From NCBI GenBank assembly GCA_019359325.1, contig JAHHHN010000004.1, positions 360,026 to 424,025 of the forward strand: a DNA stretch of 64,000 nucleotides, given 5' to 3'. Positions 28,888-38,888 of this stretch are shown here, one piece after another. The notes beneath the pieces are model-generated. The model did no database searches, was not told where the DNA came from, and worked only from the letters and a program-made list of their open reading frames with translations. The stretch comes from Mojavia pulchra JT2-VF2. Its GTDB lineage: Bacteria; Cyanobacteriota; Cyanobacteriia; Cyanobacteriales; Nostocaceae. The translations under genes were made by a program, and so were the position numbers. Position 1 is the first letter of the stretch, and each line of letters opens with the position of its first letter.

Positions 28888-31056
28888 CTACCACTGTATC
28901 ACTTGCTGCTTTAGTTCATCAATATCTAAATAATCGCTGACAAAAGCTTTCCGTAAAAGTGGGTGAGGAATAAATTCATCATATTTTTGGAGTTCCGGTG
29001 CTTCTGCTTCGCTTACTAAATATTCTGGCGTAATTTTTTGTTCACATAATGAAACTATTTCATTTTTCAGGTGTTTAAATTTATCTTTGCCTAATTTTAA
29101 TGTCAAATAATAAGGATTTATCCCACTAATACTTTTAATTTCTAAAATTTCTCTACAGCAAGAATTAAGCAATCTTTCTAAAGTACGATAGGCCAAAGTA
29201 CCCATCCAAGGAAAAATGCAGCATTTACCTTTTTCTAGACGCAATATATTTTGTTTATCTAAACCAGCATCTTGAATAGTTCGTCGAGCTATTTGCAAAT
29301 TTTGAAAAGCATTACTTTGTAAATAGCTATATTCTATATTTTCTAGCAAAACTCGCCGCATTCTTTGTAAAACTTTCGTATGGATTATTCCACTGCCACC
29401 ACGCCAATAAATAGTAGCTTTGCCCTCTACCTGCTTAACAGAAATAGCTCTCTTTTTAAAGTCAATTTCTACCACCTCCCAAGTTTTACCTGCCAAAGCA
29501 AATTGATTTCCAACGGGATGGGGCATCAGGATACTACCAATTTCTGTTGCACCATGCTTTACAACATATTCTTGATTATCGGCAAATACAGCATAAAATT
29601 GAAATTTCCGCACCACTTTTTCTCCAGTTAAACCCAATATTAATTTGCCTTTTTCAGTTAGCTGGACGTGGTCGATATCAATTAAATAGCGTAACAATAA
29701 TCGAAAATCTTCTTGAGTAATAGCTGCAAAGGGTGGCAGGCTTAAAACTTTTTTAGCCAAGGCAGAAGGAGACAGTTCACCTTCTGCTACTAAAATGCTC
29801 ATTGTCTGGTGATATAGCAAACTTAAAGGATATTGAATCGGCTTGATTGGCTCAATCCAACGCTCCTCTAAATAAAGTTGAATAATGGCAATACACTGCA
29901 AAAGTTGCCAGGGAATTTGTTCTGGTAGTGATGCTTCTGGCGATGGTTCATTTTCAGCGCAAACAAAACGCATATCAGCAGCTTCACCTCTTCTACCAGT
30001 GCGTCCTAAACGCTGTAAAAAGCTGGCTACAGAGAGGGGTGATTCTAGCTGAATTATTCTTTCTAAATGACCGATATCTATACCTAACTCTAGAGTTAGG
30101 GTAGCAGCAGTAACCGCCGGATTATTTGGTTCGCGCATAGCATTTTCGGCTGCTTGTCGCAAGCTAGCAGAGATACTGCCATGATGTACATGATATATGT
30201 CTGGTAATGCTTCTTCTGCGGCAATTCTTCGCAAAGAACTAATTACAGATTCTGTTTGCGTGCGATTATTAGCAAAAATTAAGCATTTACGAGATTTGCT
30301 CAGAGTGAAAATATATTTGTCATATACAGTTGTTTCTAATTCGTCAACCTCATCTTTCAGATAAAAATGTTCTACAGCAAGTTTAATTTGGCGTTTTCCT
30401 GCCTCAATTTTGGGAGTAATTACTGGCTGTTTAGTTCCAGAACGTAACCATTCTTCTGCCATTAAGTAATCACCAAGAGTTGCTGACAAACCAATGCGAC
30501 GGGGTTGGGTTTGTGTTAAATTCGCCAAACGCTGCAATTGACAAATAATTTGGCAACCACGTTCTGAACCCATAAAGGCGTGAATTTCATCAATTACGAC
30601 AAAACGTAAATCACCAAATAAGCGAATTAAGTCATTATGTTTGTTAACTAACAAGCTTTCTAAAGATTCTGGTGTGATTTGTAGAATACCTCTGGGGTTT
30701 TTTAAAAGCTTGTGTTTATGGCTTTGAGAAACATCACCGTGCCAGTGCCACACTGGGATATCTGCTGCTTTTAGCAAGCCGTTGAGTCGCTCAAATTGGT
30801 CATTAATTAAAGCTTTAATAGGGCCTATATATAATGCGCCTATGGTAGTAGGGGGGTTTTCAAATAATCGAGTCACTATTGGTAAAAATGCTGCTTCTGT
30901 TTTGCCCGCAGCAGTTGCAGCGGCAATTAGTAGGTGAGCATCAGTCTCAAATATCACCTGACAAGCCGCAATCTGAGCTGGACGTAATTCAGTCCAGTTG
31001 TTTTCATAAATGTACTCTTGGATAAAGGGTGCAAGCCGACTGAAGATATCGCTCAT
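28888..31056 (-). CDS. Lhr-like superfamily 2 helicase (BrxHI-like)
   Basis: A 722-residue DEAD/DEAH helicase. Walker A is AAATAAGKTEAA (GKT at 51-53), the conserved WHGDVSQS lies at 105-112, and TPESLE at 128-133. Walker B is DEIH at 156-159, then SAT (GLSATLG). The C-terminal RecA-like domain has TLTLELGIDIGHLERIIQL and QRLGRTGRRG. About 300 further residues follow. This combination resembles the Lhr-type helicases that accompany BrxD/DUF2791 ATPases in BREX type 2 and in Ter-linked clusters. Such an ATPase gene does occur in this window, at 49910-51241, but not adjacent. It appears complete. Confidence 0.85.
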   Translation of the reverse strand: MSDIFSRLAPFIQEYIYENNWTELRPAQIAACQVIFETDAHLLIAAATAAGKTEAAFLPIVTRLFENPPTTIGALYIGPIKALINDQFERLNGLLKAADIPVWHWHGDVSQSHKHKLLKNPRGILQITPESLESLLVNKHNDLIRLFGDLRFVVIDEIHAFMGSERGCQIICQLQRLANLTQTQPRRIGLSATLGDYLMAEEWLRSGTKQPVITPKIEAGKRQIKLAVEHFYLKDEVDELETTVYDKYIFTLSKSRKCLIFANNRTQTESVISSLRRIAAEEALPDIYHVHHGSISASLRQAAENAMREPNNPAVTAATLTLELGIDIGHLERIIQLESPLSVASFLQRLGRTGRRGEAADMRFVCAENEPSPEASLPEQIPWQLLQCIAIIQLYLEERWIEPIKPIQYPLSLLYHQTMSILVAEGELSPSALAKKVLSLPPFAAITQEDFRLLLRYLIDIDHVQLTEKGKLILGLTGEKVVRKFQFYAVFADNQEYVVKHGATEIGSILMPHPVGNQFALAGKTWEVVEIDFKKRAISVKQVEGKATIYWRGGSGIIHTKVLQRMRRVLLENIEYSYLQSNAFQNLQIARRTIQDAGLDKQNILRLEKGKCCIFPWMGTLAYRTLERLLNSCCREILEIKSISGINPYYLTLKLGKDKFKHLKNEIVSLCEQKITPEYLVSEAEAPELQKYDEFIPHPLLRKAFVSDYLDIDELKQQVIQW

Positions 31057-31121
31057 TTCTTGCTTAGGAAGAAGATAAGTAATTTTATACCGACAAGGAA
31101 GTAAGGGTGGTGAAAGAAACT

Positions 31122-31152
31122 AAAAAAATGGAGGCGGTTCAAAACCGCCTCC
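31122..31152 (-). terminator. Rho-independent terminator of the aldehyde dehydrogenase gene
   Basis: On the minus strand, arms of ten bases (GGAGGCGGTT / AACCGCCTCC, at 31152-31143 and 31139-31130) with a three-base loop are followed by a run of seven T residues. It lies about 85 bases past the stop of the aldehyde dehydrogenase gene. Confidence 0.8.
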
Positions 31153-31157
31153 TATCT

Positions 31158-31226
31158 AATTAGAGCTTGGAGGAGTTAGAAAATATTTGGCAACAGGTAA
31201 AAGCCCAAATTGCCCAAGAGCATTAA
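31158..31226 (+). repeat. mazG 3'-end-like sequence, copy A
   Basis: These 69 bases match the last 23 codons of the mazG gene at 51306-52112 at 57 of 69 positions by direct comparison, and would encode SLEELENIWQQVKAQIAQEH and a TAA. No upstream coding part exists. The copy lies antisense to and just past the aldehyde dehydrogenase gene, next to its terminator. A second, weaker copy is at 32865-32921. Confidence 0.75.
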
Positions 31227-31236
31227 TTTATCAAGT

Positions 31237-32706
31237 TTACAATTTGATGGTAACGGTTTTCACTTCCGTATATTGCTGCAAGCCATATTCGCCCAGTTCA
31301 CGACCAATACCAGATTGCTTGAATCCGCCAAAGGGTGCAGCAGCGTCGAATACATCGTAGCAATTTACCCAGACTGTACCAGCACGAACATTGTTAGCGA
31401 TCGCATGGGCTTTAGTGATATCCTGAGTCCAAACTGCGGCGGCAAGTCCGTACATTGTATTATTTGCCCGTTTAATTACCTCATCAATGTCTTTAAACTT
31501 GATGATGCTCATCACTGGGCCAAAGATTTCCTCTTGGGCAATCTTCATATCATCACGGACATCAGTAAACACTGTCGGTGCGATGAAGAAACCTTGTTCT
31601 CCTACGCGATTACCACCACAAAGCATTTGGGCCCCTTCGCGCATTCCCGCTTCGATGTAACCCATCACTTTGTCAAATTGCTCTTTGTCTACTTGGGGGC
31701 CTTGTTCTGTGTTGGTGTCGAAGGGATTACCGACAACTCGCTGTTTAGCTCTTTCGACAGCCATTGCCACAAAATCGTCGTAGCATTTTTCTTCAACGAA
31801 CAACCGTGAACCAGCACAGCAGCACTGACCTTGGTTGAAGAATAAAGCTTGATGAGCGCCTTCAAGTGCTTTGCTCATGTCAGCATCGGCAAAGACAATA
31901 TTGGGACTCTTACCACCTAACTCCAAAGTCACACGCTTGAGGTTACTCTTGGCAGCTGCTTCCATAATCAGATGCCCGACTTCAGTGGAACCAGTAAATG
32001 CCACTTTGTCAATATCCATGTGGCGAGAAATTGCTGCTCCGGCTGTTGGCCCATACCCTGATAAGAGATTCACCACACCAGGAGGGAAGCCAGCCTCAAC
32101 AATCAACTCACCCACCCGCAGTGCAGATAAAGGTGTTTGCTCGGCTGTTTTCATGACTACAGTATTACCTGTAGCCAAAGCTGGTGCTAGCTTCCACGCC
32201 TGCATCAACAGTGGGAAGTTCCAAGGGATAATTTGACCAACCACACCCACAGGCTCATGACGGGTATAGCAGAAGTAAGGCCCATTAATCGGGATTGTTT
32301 TACCTTGCACCTTGTCAGCCCAGCCTGCATAGTAGCGGTAGCAAGCAATAACTAGCCCCAAGTCACCCAAAGAATCGTTCAGGGGCTTACCATTATCGAG
32401 GGTTTCTAACCGCGCCAACTCATCAATATTCTGTTCAATTAAGTCGGCTAACTTGTAGAGTAGCTCACCGCGCTGGGTGGCAGACATCTTAGGCCATTCC
32501 CCACTAATGAAAGCCTTGCGAGCTGCTTGTACAGCTTTATCTACATCTGGGGCATCTGCTTCTGCTACTTCGCAGATTGTTTCGCCTGTCGCTGGGTTAA
32601 TTGTTTCAAATCGGCGACCGCTGACACTTTCTACCCACTCGTTATTAATCAGCAGTTGGTTGGGGCCGATTTTGACCTGTTGTTCTGGTACTGTTGCTGT
32701 AACCAT
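31237..32706 (-). CDS. NAD(P)-dependent aldehyde dehydrogenase
   Basis: A 489-residue aldehyde dehydrogenase of the usual length. The Rossmann-type nucleotide site (GSTEVGHLI), the general-base Glu in [10 protein letters not shown] and the catalytic Cys in [11 protein letters not shown] are all present. The C-terminal region [18 protein letters not shown] is typical of the betaine/retinal-aldehyde group. It oxidises an aldehyde to the acid. The substrate is not resolved by sequence. A single-gene unit ending at the terminator at 31122-31152. Confidence 0.92.
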   Translation of the reverse strand: MVTATVPEQQVKIGPNQLLINNEWVESVSGRRFETINPATGETICEVAEADAPDVDKAVQAARKAFISGEWPKMSATQRGELLYKLADLIEQNIDELARLETLDNGKPLNDSLGDLGLVIACYRYYAGWADKVQGKTIPINGPYFCYTRHEPVGVVGQIIPWNFPLLMQAWKLAPALATGNTVVMKTAEQTPLSALRVGELIVEAGFPPGVVNLLSGYGPTAGAAISRHMDIDKVAFTGSTEVGHLIMEAAAKSNLKRVTLELGGKSPNIVFADADMSKALEGAHQALFFNQGQCCCAGSRLFVEEKCYDDFVAMAVERAKQRVVGNPFDTNTEQGPQVDKEQFDKVMGYIEAGMREGAQMLCGGNRVGEQGFFIAPTVFTDVRDDMKIAQEEIFGPVMSIIKFKDIDEVIKRANNTMYGLAAAVWTQDITKAHAIANNVRAGTVWVNCYDVFDAAAPFGGFKQSGIGRELGEYGLQQYTEVKTVTIKL

Positions 32707-32827
32707 CAGGCCTCCTTAAGCGATGAAAAATTTGCTTAAATCTATTAATTATGTTTTCTCGTATACCGCACTGTTGCTAATTTCTTTATATATTTTTAGG
32801 CTTTGCTTTACATAAAATACACATATC

Positions 32828-32859
32828 CAAAAAAATGGAGGCAGTTACAAACCGCCCCC
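32828..32859 (-). terminator. Terminator of the M48 protease gene
   Basis: On the minus strand an imperfect ten-base stem (GGGGGCGGTT / AACTGCCTCC, one G-U or mismatch pair) is followed by a T-rich run. It is 46 bases past the protease stop and closely related in sequence to the terminator at 31122-31152. Confidence 0.65.
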
Positions 32860-32864
32860 TTATA

Positions 32865-32921
32865 AATTACAGCTTGGATAAATTAGAAATGCTCTGGCAA
32901 CAAGTTAACTGCCACTTGTAA
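32865..32921 (+). repeat. mazG 3'-end-like sequence, copy B
   Basis: This 57-base sequence aligns with copy A at 31158-31226 and with the mazG end (AGCTTGGA..AA.TTAGAAAT..TCTGGCAACAA). It overlaps the last codons of the M48 protease gene on the other strand, so it is partly inside a gene. It is preceded by a related hairpin. Together the two copies form a dispersed module of hairpin plus mazG-like tail. Confidence 0.6.
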
Positions 32922-34902
32922 GTATCGTCAAGGCCAATCCCAAGATAATTGCTCCACCACCAAGGATAAATGACCAGAAGCGATGATAACTATTAACAAC
33001 TGTGCCATTTTCACTTACGAATTGGATCAGATCCATCCAAGGAGCAACACCGCGACGGAACCAACCGACAGCCCCTACCTGTTCACCAATTAAGCTGTTG
33101 ACTCGTTTCATGCCAAACAAGAAGTTACCGATAGGGCCAAAGCGTGAGGCGTAGTGTAAATAAAGCATTCCACTGCTGTCTTGGATTTTTAAGTCAGAAC
33201 CAAATTTATAGCCTGCGTCGCCACGACCAATAAGTTGCCCTTCTAATTTTGCAGGTTGTCCGCGTAACGGGCTGGCATAGGGGTCTGACATCAGGGTAAG
33301 AATGTCGGTAGCTGGTGCTTGCTTGTAGTCGGGGAACATCACAAAGGCTTTGATTAAAATTCCGATACCTAAGCCAATGAATGGTGCGCCCAATATCAAC
33401 CCAGAATTTGGAGAACTAGACCACAAAATCAAGCCAATTGCCAAACCAGCGAAGAAACCGATAGTTTCAGCGCCGTAAAGCACTACATCTAAAAAGAAAT
33501 TACCGTATAGCTTACTCTTATTGAGATTTTTGCCTTCACCCATCACTCGTCCCATGTCGAACTCAGTGGGTAAACCCAACTGTTCAGCGTATGTACTGAG
33601 GGCACGAACTCGTTTGCCAGTTAGAGGGTGGGTAGAATTTAACTCCATCCACCAGCCCCACGGATTAAACATATCCCACAAAAAGACGCGACCAATTTTT
33701 TGCGGATCGGAAGCAATGCGGTAAGCAGTACCAGTAGAAGCTGCGGCTTTCGGGTCATAAATACCCAAGGCGCGAGTACCTTCAATCAAACGGCTAGGTT
33801 CTTGTGTCCGGGAACCTTCTTCTAAAATACCGTAGGCAATTTTCACTAAAGCGCGGGATAGGGCGTTAGGATTCCCCGTAGTTTCCGCTGCAAAGTGGTC
33901 AGCAAAGTATTCTCGTGTGCGGGAAAGATAAAGTAATAAGTAAGTACCGACAATATAGAAAATATAGGCAATGAGGGACGCAGTTTGCATGGCGTCTTTA
34001 ATTTTGCTATCGCCGCCACGACGACCCAACCTGTTAGCTGTGCTGTAAATTAAGTAGCAAATTTGCACTAAGGTAGAAGCCACTGTCATTACAGCAAAGT
34101 CCCAATGGACGATGTGCCCTAGTTCGTGAGCATACACAGTGGCAATTTCATCATCATCTAGGTAAGTAAAAAGTCCCTGACTGACGATTAACCGGGCGCT
34201 ATTAGGCAATGAGCCATAAGTAAAAGCTGTGGGGTTTTGGTCGTTAATAATGCCCAGTCGAGGAGTTTTAAGTTTCTTCTGTTGACAGACTTGCTGAATA
34301 ACTCTTGCTGTCTCTGGACTGAGAATTTCAACATCTGCCAACTCTACCCACCGCGTCTGGTAAAGCCAGCGTTGGGTTAAGTCCATGAGGAAGGGAGACA
34401 GGAAAAAGGCAGCAAGATTAAAAACTAAACTGATACTAATGGCGATCGCTAATCCTTGGAGTGGATTATCGCTACCTAAAATAAATACTAAGCTCAAACC
34501 TAAAGCGAACACCATCCCAAACAACAAGGTCATGGTGACACCAGAAGCTAATGCTAGACTTCCGCCCACGCCTTTCATTGCTAATTTGACACCAGCACTA
34601 GCAGCACGTCCAGCTTTTTCCATGGCGCTAGCATGGTTTGCTGGGGTTTGCGGTAGGGATTGGCGGGCTTTTTCTGCCCAACTCCGCACCTGGGGGTTTT
34701 CACTCACCATTAGCTTTTGACACAGGATTGTGGCTTTTTCGATTTCACCTGCGCCTTGATAGGATTTCATCAGCCACATATTTGCTGTAAGATAATCCGG
34801 GGAATCATAATCTACAGCATTCCGGCAGAATTGTTCTAGTAATTGAACTGCTTCTTGATAACGTCCTTGTTGAAAGGCATCTAATCCAGATTGCAATGAC
34901 AT
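32905..34902 (-). CDS. M48-family membrane metalloprotease with N-terminal TPR-like region
   Basis: A 665-residue protein. Residues 1-90 form a TPR-like helical region (GLDAFQQGRYQEAVQLLEQF). Two hydrophobic segments follow, then the zinc protease motif HELGH (VYAHELGHIVHWDFAVM) with the downstream glutamate in SRTREYFADHFAAE. More membrane spans follow, and the C-terminal part is a conserved OB-like or SH3-like tail. HtpX-type M48 proteases clear damaged membrane proteins. A strong AAGGAG ribosome site lies before the ATG at 34902, so the longer frame to 34947 is not used. The 360 bases upstream, to proA, hold no gene. Confidence 0.88.
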   Translation of the reverse strand: MSLQSGLDAFQQGRYQEAVQLLEQFCRNAVDYDSPDYLTANMWLMKSYQGAGEIEKATILCQKLMVSENPQVRSWAEKARQSLPQTPANHASAMEKAGRAASAGVKLAMKGVGGSLALASGVTMTLLFGMVFALGLSLVFILGSDNPLQGLAIAISISLVFNLAAFFLSPFLMDLTQRWLYQTRWVELADVEILSPETARVIQQVCQQKKLKTPRLGIINDQNPTAFTYGSLPNSARLIVSQGLFTYLDDDEIATVYAHELGHIVHWDFAVMTVASTLVQICYLIYSTANRLGRRGGDSKIKDAMQTASLIAYIFYIVGTYLLLYLSRTREYFADHFAAETTGNPNALSRALVKIAYGILEEGSRTQEPSRLIEGTRALGIYDPKAAASTGTAYRIASDPQKIGRVFLWDMFNPWGWWMELNSTHPLTGKRVRALSTYAEQLGLPTEFDMGRVMGEGKNLNKSKLYGNFFLDVVLYGAETIGFFAGLAIGLILWSSSPNSGLILGAPFIGLGIGILIKAFVMFPDYKQAPATDILTLMSDPYASPLRGQPAKLEGQLIGRGDAGYKFGSDLKIQDSSGMLYLHYASRFGPIGNFLFGMKRVNSLIGEQVGAVGWFRRGVAPWMDLIQFVSENGTVVNSYHRFWSFILGGGAIILGLALTILTSGS

Positions 34903-35264
34903 AAAATCTCCTTGAAAAGGAGTAGTAATTGATCCATCAATACTCAATAGATCCAGCCCTCGTCATCGTCATTTCGCAAATCTTTAAATAAAAAGGTATA
35001 AATTGTATTGTTAATAGCAGATGAGATAGAGGTTTTAATCACTGCCTGATAGGGTTTTACTCATAAAGTAAGTATTTTGTTTCAGTATTAACACTGTGAT
35101 AAAAGTAGTTTTTATTTAACAAATAACTAAATTTTAAGCAATAAATCTAGTTAACTTTTTATCTGAAAAAAGGAAACAGTAAACAACTGATAACTGACTA
35201 ACTAAGGTTGATAGGATGGGGAAAAGCCAAAGATTTGTGCCATATTTGAAAGTTTTTTTGTGCT

Positions 35265-36572
35265 ATGACTATTGCCCAAAGTACTTCTCCCCTGATTGCG
35301 ATCGCCCAAAAAACCCGCCAAGCTGCGAGTTCGCTGGCACTTCTTTCCACTGATGCGAGAAATCAAGCTATTGAAGCGATCGCTCAAGCTTTAGAATCGG
35401 CAAAAGATGAAATCTTGCAGGCAAATATTGCTGATTGTCAAGCGGCTGCTGCTGATGGCATTGCCAAACCACTGTATAAGCGTTTGCAGTTGGATGAATA
35501 TAAGTTAAAAGATGCGATCGCTGGAGTCAGAGATGTAGGTAAACTAGCTGATCCAGTCGGTCAAGTGCAAATTCACCGCGAAATTGATACTGGTTTAATT
35601 CTCAAGCGAATTACTTGCCCTTTAGGGGTTTTGGGCATTATTTTTGAAGCCCGTCCAGAGGCGGCAATTCAAATTGTCTCTTTAGCTATCAAGTCGGGTA
35701 ATGGCGTGATTCTCAAAGGTGGCAAAGAAGCGATACGTTCTTGCGAAGCTATTGTTAAGGCAATTAAGCAAGGCTTATCGCAAACTACTGTTAACCCTGA
35801 TGCGGTGCAGTTGCTAACAACTAGAGAAGAAATATTAGAACTTTTGCAGTTAGATAAATATGTAGATTTAATTATTCCCAGAGGTTCTAATTCTTTTGTG
35901 CGGTTCGTGCAAGAAAATACCCGCATTCCTGTACTTGGCCATGCTGATGGCATTTGTCATCTTTATGTAGATCAAGCCGCTGATATTGCCAAAGCAGTAA
36001 CCATTACCGTTGATGCTAAAGTTCAATATCCTGCTGCTTGTAATGCGATTGAAACTTTACTAGTTCATGCAAGCATAGCTTCAGAATTTCTCCCCAAAGT
36101 TGCCGCAGCTTTACAAGCAAATCATGTAGAGATCCGAGGCGATGAACGCACTGCTAAAATTTTGCCTAATATCATCAGTGCCACAGAAAAAGATTGGCAA
36201 ACCGAATACAGCGATTTGATTTTGGCGATTAAAATTGTAGATTCGCTAGAAGAGGCGATCGCACATATTAATAATTATGGTTCTCGCCATACAGAAGCAA
36301 TAGTCACTGAAGATTTAGCGGCGGCTGAAACTTTCTTAGGATTAGTGAATGCAGCTGGTGTTTACCACAACTGTTCTACTCGTTTTGCTGATGGTTTTCG
36401 TTATGGTTTTGGTGCTGAAGTAGGAATTAGTACTCAACAAATGCCACCTAGAGGCCCTGTTGGTTTAGAAGGATTAGTAACATATAAATATCAAATGACT
36501 GGTGATGGACATATTGTTGCCAATTATACAGGGGCAAATGCTAAATCATTTACTCATCAGGATTTGATATAA
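35265..36572 (+). CDS. proA: Gamma-glutamyl phosphate reductase
   Basis: A 435-residue enzyme of proline synthesis that reduces gamma-glutamyl phosphate to glutamate semialdehyde. Family hallmarks are [31 protein letters not shown] and the catalytic Cys in [15 protein letters not shown]-terminal [18 protein letters not shown] and [10 protein letters not shown]-like [15 protein letters not shown] are also present. It appears intact and single. Confidence 0.95.
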   Translation: MTIAQSTSPLIAIAQKTRQAASSLALLSTDARNQAIEAIAQALESAKDEILQANIADCQAAAADGIAKPLYKRLQLDEYKLKDAIAGVRDVGKLADPVGQVQIHREIDTGLILKRITCPLGVLGIIFEARPEAAIQIVSLAIKSGNGVILKGGKEAIRSCEAIVKAIKQGLSQTTVNPDAVQLLTTREEILELLQLDKYVDLIIPRGSNSFVRFVQENTRIPVLGHADGICHLYVDQAADIAKAVTITVDAKVQYPAACNAIETLLVHASIASEFLPKVAAALQANHVEIRGDERTAKILPNIISATEKDWQTEYSDLILAIKIVDSLEEAIAHINNYGSRHTEAIVTEDLAAAETFLGLVNAAGVYHNCSTRFADGFRYGFGAEVGISTQQMPPRGPVGLEGLVTYKYQMTGDGHIVANYTGANAKSFTHQDLI

Positions 36573-36713
36573 AAAAATTACCATTATTTTGTCTTATGCA
36601 AAAACGCACAGTGGTAAACTCTTATTTTCTTCTTTGCGTCTATGCATAGGGCAAAAAACATGGCTGATTTACCTGAAAATAGTTGTAAGCGCGTTAGGTT
36701 TTAACCTGTAATA

Positions 36714-37016
36714 ATGGACGAAGGTAAAAGCGCAGTGTCTCAGCAGTATTCCATTGAACAGCTTCCCACGAACCTGGACAAAATTTTTCAGGAAGTGGAA
36801 CAACGAGAATCGGTAAAAATTACGCGGCATGGACAACAAGTTGCTGTTATTTTGCCTATGGCGGAATATGCGCGGCTAACACATGGAAAAACAAGTTTTC
36901 GAGAATCTTTAGAGCAATTCCGTCAAGAAATTATAGAAGAAGGAATCGAAATTGACCCTGATGAGGTTTGGAAGGATGTACGCAACGAGTTTACTGGACG
37001 TGAGGTAAACTTTTGA
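36714..37016 (+). CDS. Phd/YefM-type antitoxin
   Basis: A 100-residue antitoxin. Its N-terminal half (YSIEQLPTNLDKIFQEVEQRESVKITRHGQQVAVILPMAEYARL) is the Phd/YefM DNA-binding fold. The acidic C-terminal part neutralises a toxin. The stop codon overlaps the start of a PIN toxin gene at 37013, but that gene is cut off after 15 family-like codons by the element at 37061-37172. A GTG at 36735 (VSQQYSIEQL) is an alternative start. The antitoxin is intact and orphaned. Confidence 0.85.
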   Translation: MDEGKSAVSQQYSIEQLPTNLDKIFQEVEQRESVKITRHGQQVAVILPMAEYARLTHGKTSFRESLEQFRQEIIEEGIEIDPDEVWKDVRNEFTGREVNF

Positions 37017-37072
37017 GTCGGTTTTTACTTGATACCAATGTTATCTCTGAACTGTATTTAGGGTGTTGCTGA
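37013..37072 (+). pseudogene. VapC-type PIN toxin, truncated by an inserted element
   Basis: A TTG at 37013 overlapping the antitoxin stop begins SRFLLDTNVISEL, the N-terminus of a PIN-domain toxin with its first acidic residue. After SELY the frame enters the insertion element and ends at TGA 37070-37072, 19 codons in total. No trace of the remaining hundred or so codons is found after the element, where the menF gene ends. Confidence 0.85.
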
Positions 37073-37172
37073 GTAAAAATATGAATTTATCTCACGCAGA
37101 GGCGCAGAGACGCAGAGAGTAAGAGCTTGAAAGATGAAACTTTCGCCATTCATACCTCAATTCAGCAAAGTC
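37061..37172. mobile_element. Small non-coding inverted-repeat element (MITE-like, 112 bp)
   Basis: The left end GGGTGTTGCTGA and, inverted, the right end GACTTTGCTGA (37172 backwards) form imperfect terminal repeats that extend over about 25 bases (both continue to TATGAAT). TTA triplets at 37058-37060 and 37173-37175 could be a target duplication. The interior carries the dispersed unit CGCAGAGGCGCAGAGACGCAG and no frame. The same end occurs at 4858-4890. The element cuts the PIN toxin gene. Confidence 0.65.
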
Positions 37173-37184
37173 TTATTTATAATT

Positions 37185-38600
37185 TCACACTAAAGCTTTC
37201 AATAAAGCTTGAAGTTTTAACTGCACCTCTGCAAACTCTTTTTCAGGATCGGAACCAGCGACAATACCAGCACCTGCATAAAGTCTAGCGCGATCGCCAT
37301 CTATCAATGCTGAACGAATGCCGACAATAAACTCGCAGTTACCTTCAGAGTCTACCCAACCCAGTGGCGCAGCATATAAACCCCTCTCAAAATTTTCGTA
37401 ACGACGAATTTCGGCACAAGCAACATCTCTAGCTGCACCAGCAACCGCTGGCGTAGGATGCAGTTGAGCGACAATCTTTAAAGGATGGACGTTAGCAGGA
37501 ACTAACGCGCTAATGGGTGTCCATAAATGTTGGATATTAGATAATTGCCGCAAGCGTGGTGGTAATACTTGGGGTAACAAACCGATCTGAGATAAACGTT
37601 GGGTAATGAAATCAATTACCAGCAAATGTTCGTGCCTTTCTTTTACACTACTGAGTAAACGATTGGCATGGACAGCATCTTCAGAAGGTGTTCTACCTCG
37701 TGGTGCAGAACCTGCTAAAGCATCAGTAATTAACTGTTGCTGGTGAATACTAATTAAGCGTTCTGGACTAGCCCCAATAAAATTTTGTCCTTTGCCATTA
37801 CTTGTAGAGAATATATAGCAATTAGGATGTATTCTGCGGAGATTGTTTAAAGATTTAAATAAATTAAAATGATTTGTTGAAATAACATCTAAGGCATCTG
37901 CTAGAACAATTTTACTTAAATGACTAGAGTGGATTTTTTCTAAAACTGACAAAACTGAACTTTTAAATTTGTTAGAATTTGTAACAGAGTTTTTGCTGAT
38001 TTTTGCAGGGAAATAATCAATATGTGGAGAATCATATTTTAACGAATTAATCGTTTCGATTTTGCCCCACAATGTTTGCCATACTCTTGAAATATTGGCG
38101 CTAGAATTAATAATTGTGTTCATTACTAATATGCAGCGCTGATTTTTTACAGCTATTTGCCAACGCGGAAGAAAAATTGTAGCCGATGGAAATGGATAAT
38201 CTGCTTGAGAATTTTGATGAAAAAAGCTGAAGTAACAAAAAAAGTGGGGCCCAGCAAAAGGTTGGTTTTTCTTATCAAAACTAATTATATTTTTCAGAGA
38301 ATTTTTGATAAAATATTCAGCTTTACTAAATCGCTCCATACCATCAATATGTAATTTTGATACAGCATCAATGGCAGCGATCGCTTCACCTTTGCCCTTA
38401 TTCTCAAAATAAAAATTTATCTCATTTGGTTGGGCCAGTTTATCTAACACAACTAAGGGATCAACTAAGTCAATTTCTAGCGAAATGCTCACTATTTGCC
38501 TGCAATTATTTTTGAGGCAATTTTCCTGAACTGTCGAAAGAAATTGGTATAAGTCTTTGTGCTCTACCAAGAAGTTGTTGCGACATGGTGAAACTGTCAT
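37185..38600 (-). CDS. menF: Isochorismate synthase
   Basis: A 471-residue chorismate-binding enzyme that converts chorismate to isochorismate, the entry step to phylloquinone. The C-terminal catalytic half has NFIGASPERLISI, TDALAGSAPRGRT, HEHLLVIDFI, HPTPAVAGAARDVA and YAGAGIVAGSDPEKEFAEV, all typical. The N-terminal half is less conserved. It is divergent from menA, with a 290-base shared promoter region, next to the remaining men genes. Confidence 0.92.
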   Translation of the reverse strand: MTVSPCRNNFLVEHKDLYQFLSTVQENCLKNNCRQIVSISLEIDLVDPLVVLDKLAQPNEINFYFENKGKGEAIAAIDAVSKLHIDGMERFSKAEYFIKNSLKNIISFDKKNQPFAGPHFFCYFSFFHQNSQADYPFPSATIFLPRWQIAVKNQRCILVMNTIINSSANISRVWQTLWGKIETINSLKYDSPHIDYFPAKISKNSVTNSNKFKSSVLSVLEKIHSSHLSKIVLADALDVISTNHFNLFKSLNNLRRIHPNCYIFSTSNGKGQNFIGASPERLISIHQQQLITDALAGSAPRGRTPSEDAVHANRLLSSVKERHEHLLVIDFITQRLSQIGLLPQVLPPRLRQLSNIQHLWTPISALVPANVHPLKIVAQLHPTPAVAGAARDVACAEIRRYENFERGLYAAPLGWVDSEGNCEFIVGIRSALIDGDRARLYAGAGIVAGSDPEKEFAEVQLKLQALLKALV

Positions 38601-38888
38601 GGATCTAGTAATAGTAAATTTTTTTTAAGTTAACTTCCTAAAGTGCAATTAAACGTGGTCGTATTTCTACAGGTAACATATTCAGTCGCCATTTCACCAG
38701 AGTATGGTTTGCCTTGTTTTTGGTGTTGCAATACCATTACAAGCCATACTCAGATTTGTGCTGCAATTTAAGCTCAACTAGCTACAACAAAAGTAGTAGT
38801 TTTTTGTATAGCGCCAACATGAGGTGTCTCTCAAAACTATAAAATCTAAAGATGAGTAAGTTTCTGGCAATTTAGTTAATCACGACTG

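Noticed and set aside
34903-34947. Longer start of the M48 protease
   Set aside because: The AAGGAG ribosome site fits ATG 34902 and the longer part has no family likeness.
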